A stretch of DNA of 6,363 nt from Bacteroidota bacterium (lineage in GTDB: Bacteria > Bacteroidota > Bacteroidia > Bacteroidales > B18-G4): positions 1-6,363 of the forward strand of contig QMPN01000172.1 of the NCBI GenBank assembly GCA_003648575.1, in the 5' to 3' direction. The notes beneath the pieces were generated by a model, which did no database searches, had not been told where the DNA came from, and saw only the letters and a list, made by a program, of their open reading frames with translations. Numbering within the stretch: position 1 is the first letter of the stretch; each line of letters begins with the position of its first letter. The position numbers and the translations under genes are program-made. This document shows positions 5,641 through 6,363 of the stretch, in pieces.

Positions 5641-6363
5641 ATGGGAGAAAAAATCAAAATCTCAGACAACAAGCTGGTCGTTCCCGACCATCCAACAATA
5701 CCTTTTATCGAAGGTGATGGCACAGGCCCTGACATTTGGGCCGCAGCGGTCAGGGTGTTCGATGCTGCTGTTGAAAAAGCTTATGGGGGCAAGCGTAAGA
5801 TTGAATGGAAAGAAGTATATGCCGGTGAAAACGCTATCAACCGTTTCAATGACTGGCTCCCGAAGGAAACTGTAGATGCTTTTGATGAATACCTCGTTGG
5901 GATCAAAGGGCCGCTCACCACACCTGTGGGAGGCGGAATCCGTTCGCTAAATGTCGCATTGAGGCAGATCCTCGACCTGTATGTATGCCTGCGGCCGGTA
6001 AAATACATCACCGGGGTTCCCTCGCCCGTAAAGAAGCCTGAAGACGTGGATATAGTCATCTTCAGGGAAAATACGGAAGATATCTATGCCGGCATTGAAT
6101 GGCAGGAAGGCAGTGATGAAGTAAAGAAAGTCGTTGATTTCATAAGAGAGGAAATGGGTATAGACAAGATCCGTTTCCCTGAAACTTCCGGTATTGGTAT
6201 CAAACCAATATCAAAAGAGGGTTCGTACAGGCTTATCCGGGCTGCCATTTCCTTTGCTCTTGAAGAAGGCCGCCGGTCGCTTACCCTTGTGCATAAAGGC
6301 AACATCATGAAGTTTACTGAAGGGGCCTTCAAGAACTGGGGTTACGAGATAGCTAAAAAGGAA
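5641..6363 (+). CDS. icd: NADP-type isocitrate dehydrogenase (N-terminal 241 residues)
   Basis: The frame runs from the ATG at 5641 to the window edge, so about 40% of a roughly 416-aa protein is missing. The enzyme oxidatively decarboxylates isocitrate to 2-oxoglutarate in the cytoplasmic TCA cycle. The sequence follows the E. coli Icd type closely: [13 protein letters not shown] (20-32), [20 protein letters not shown] (90-109), [14 protein letters not shown] (141-154), IRFPE.SGIGIKP (177-189) and [16 protein letters not shown] (216-231). Substrate-binding residues correspond to Ser102, Asn104, Arg108, Arg118 and Arg142, and catalytic residues to Tyr149 and Lys219 (E. coli Ser113, Asn115, Arg119, Arg129, Arg153, Tyr160, Lys230). 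The coenzyme-specificity residues lie beyond the window, so NADP use is inferred from overall similarity. Ser102 is the counterpart of the serine phosphorylated by AceK in enterobacteria. The gene is divergent from the DCC gene. Confidence 0.97.
   Translation, partial: MGEKIKISDNKLVVPDHPTIPFIEGDGTGPDIWAAAVRVFDAAVEKAYGGKRKIEWKEVYAGENAINRFNDWLPKETVDAFDEYLVGIKGPLTTPVGGGIRSLNVALRQILDLYVCLRPVKYITGVPSPVKKPEDVDIVIFRENTEDIYAGIEWQEGSDEVKKVVDFIREEMGIDKIRFPETSGIGIKPISKEGSYRLIRAAISFALEEGRRSLTLVHKGNIMKFTEGAFKNWGYEIAKKE

Overview
The window looks like an ordinary chromosomal segment from a member of the Bacteroidetes (Bacteroidota), probably a Bacteroidales-like or related environmental lineage. Three things support this. 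There is a TonB-dependent receptor with an N-terminal carboxypeptidase-regulatory-like domain, paired with a surface-type lipoprotein. Shine-Dalgarno sequences are essentially absent in front of the starts. Exact matches to the Bacteroidetes -7 promoter motif TAnnTTTG lie upstream of two genes. Species-level placement is not possible from this sequence alone.

Layout: everything from the left edge to about 5504 is on the minus strand, so it is transcribed right to left. At 5115-5504 is a small DCC-family (DUF393) thiol-disulfide oxidoreductase-like protein. Next comes a compact envelope-stress-type cluster: a PspC-domain membrane protein (4535-4993), a LiaF-like membrane protein with a C-terminal beta-repeat domain (3587-4489), and a CbpA-type DnaJ co-chaperone (2553-3476). 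A 266-bp intergenic region follows (2287-2552). It contains a GC-rich heptanucleotide repeat array with two further copies in inverted orientation. After it come an uncharacterised DUF4249-like lipoprotein (1288-2286) and the N-terminal 404 residues of a TonB-dependent outer-membrane receptor (1-1214), whose C-terminal barrel lies outside the window. On the plus strand, the NADP-type isocitrate dehydrogenase gene icd starts at 5641, divergent from the DCC gene, and runs off the right edge.

How the genes may work together: PspC and the LiaF-like protein share the same two-helix membrane module and are probably co-transcribed, with dnaJ possibly included. This suggests a membrane-stress sensing or damping unit next to a protein-folding factor, but no sensor kinase, response regulator or PspA is present here. 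The lipoprotein and receptor form a probable outer-membrane uptake pair of unknown substrate, and the receptor seems to have its own promoter as well. Icd (TCA cycle) and the DCC protein are housekeeping neighbours without a clear link.

I do not see a clearly new defence, mobile or biosynthetic system. The least explained features are the GGTRTGN heptad array at 2340-2414, the shared membrane module and internal beta repeats of the PspC/LiaF pair, and the orphan lipoprotein family.
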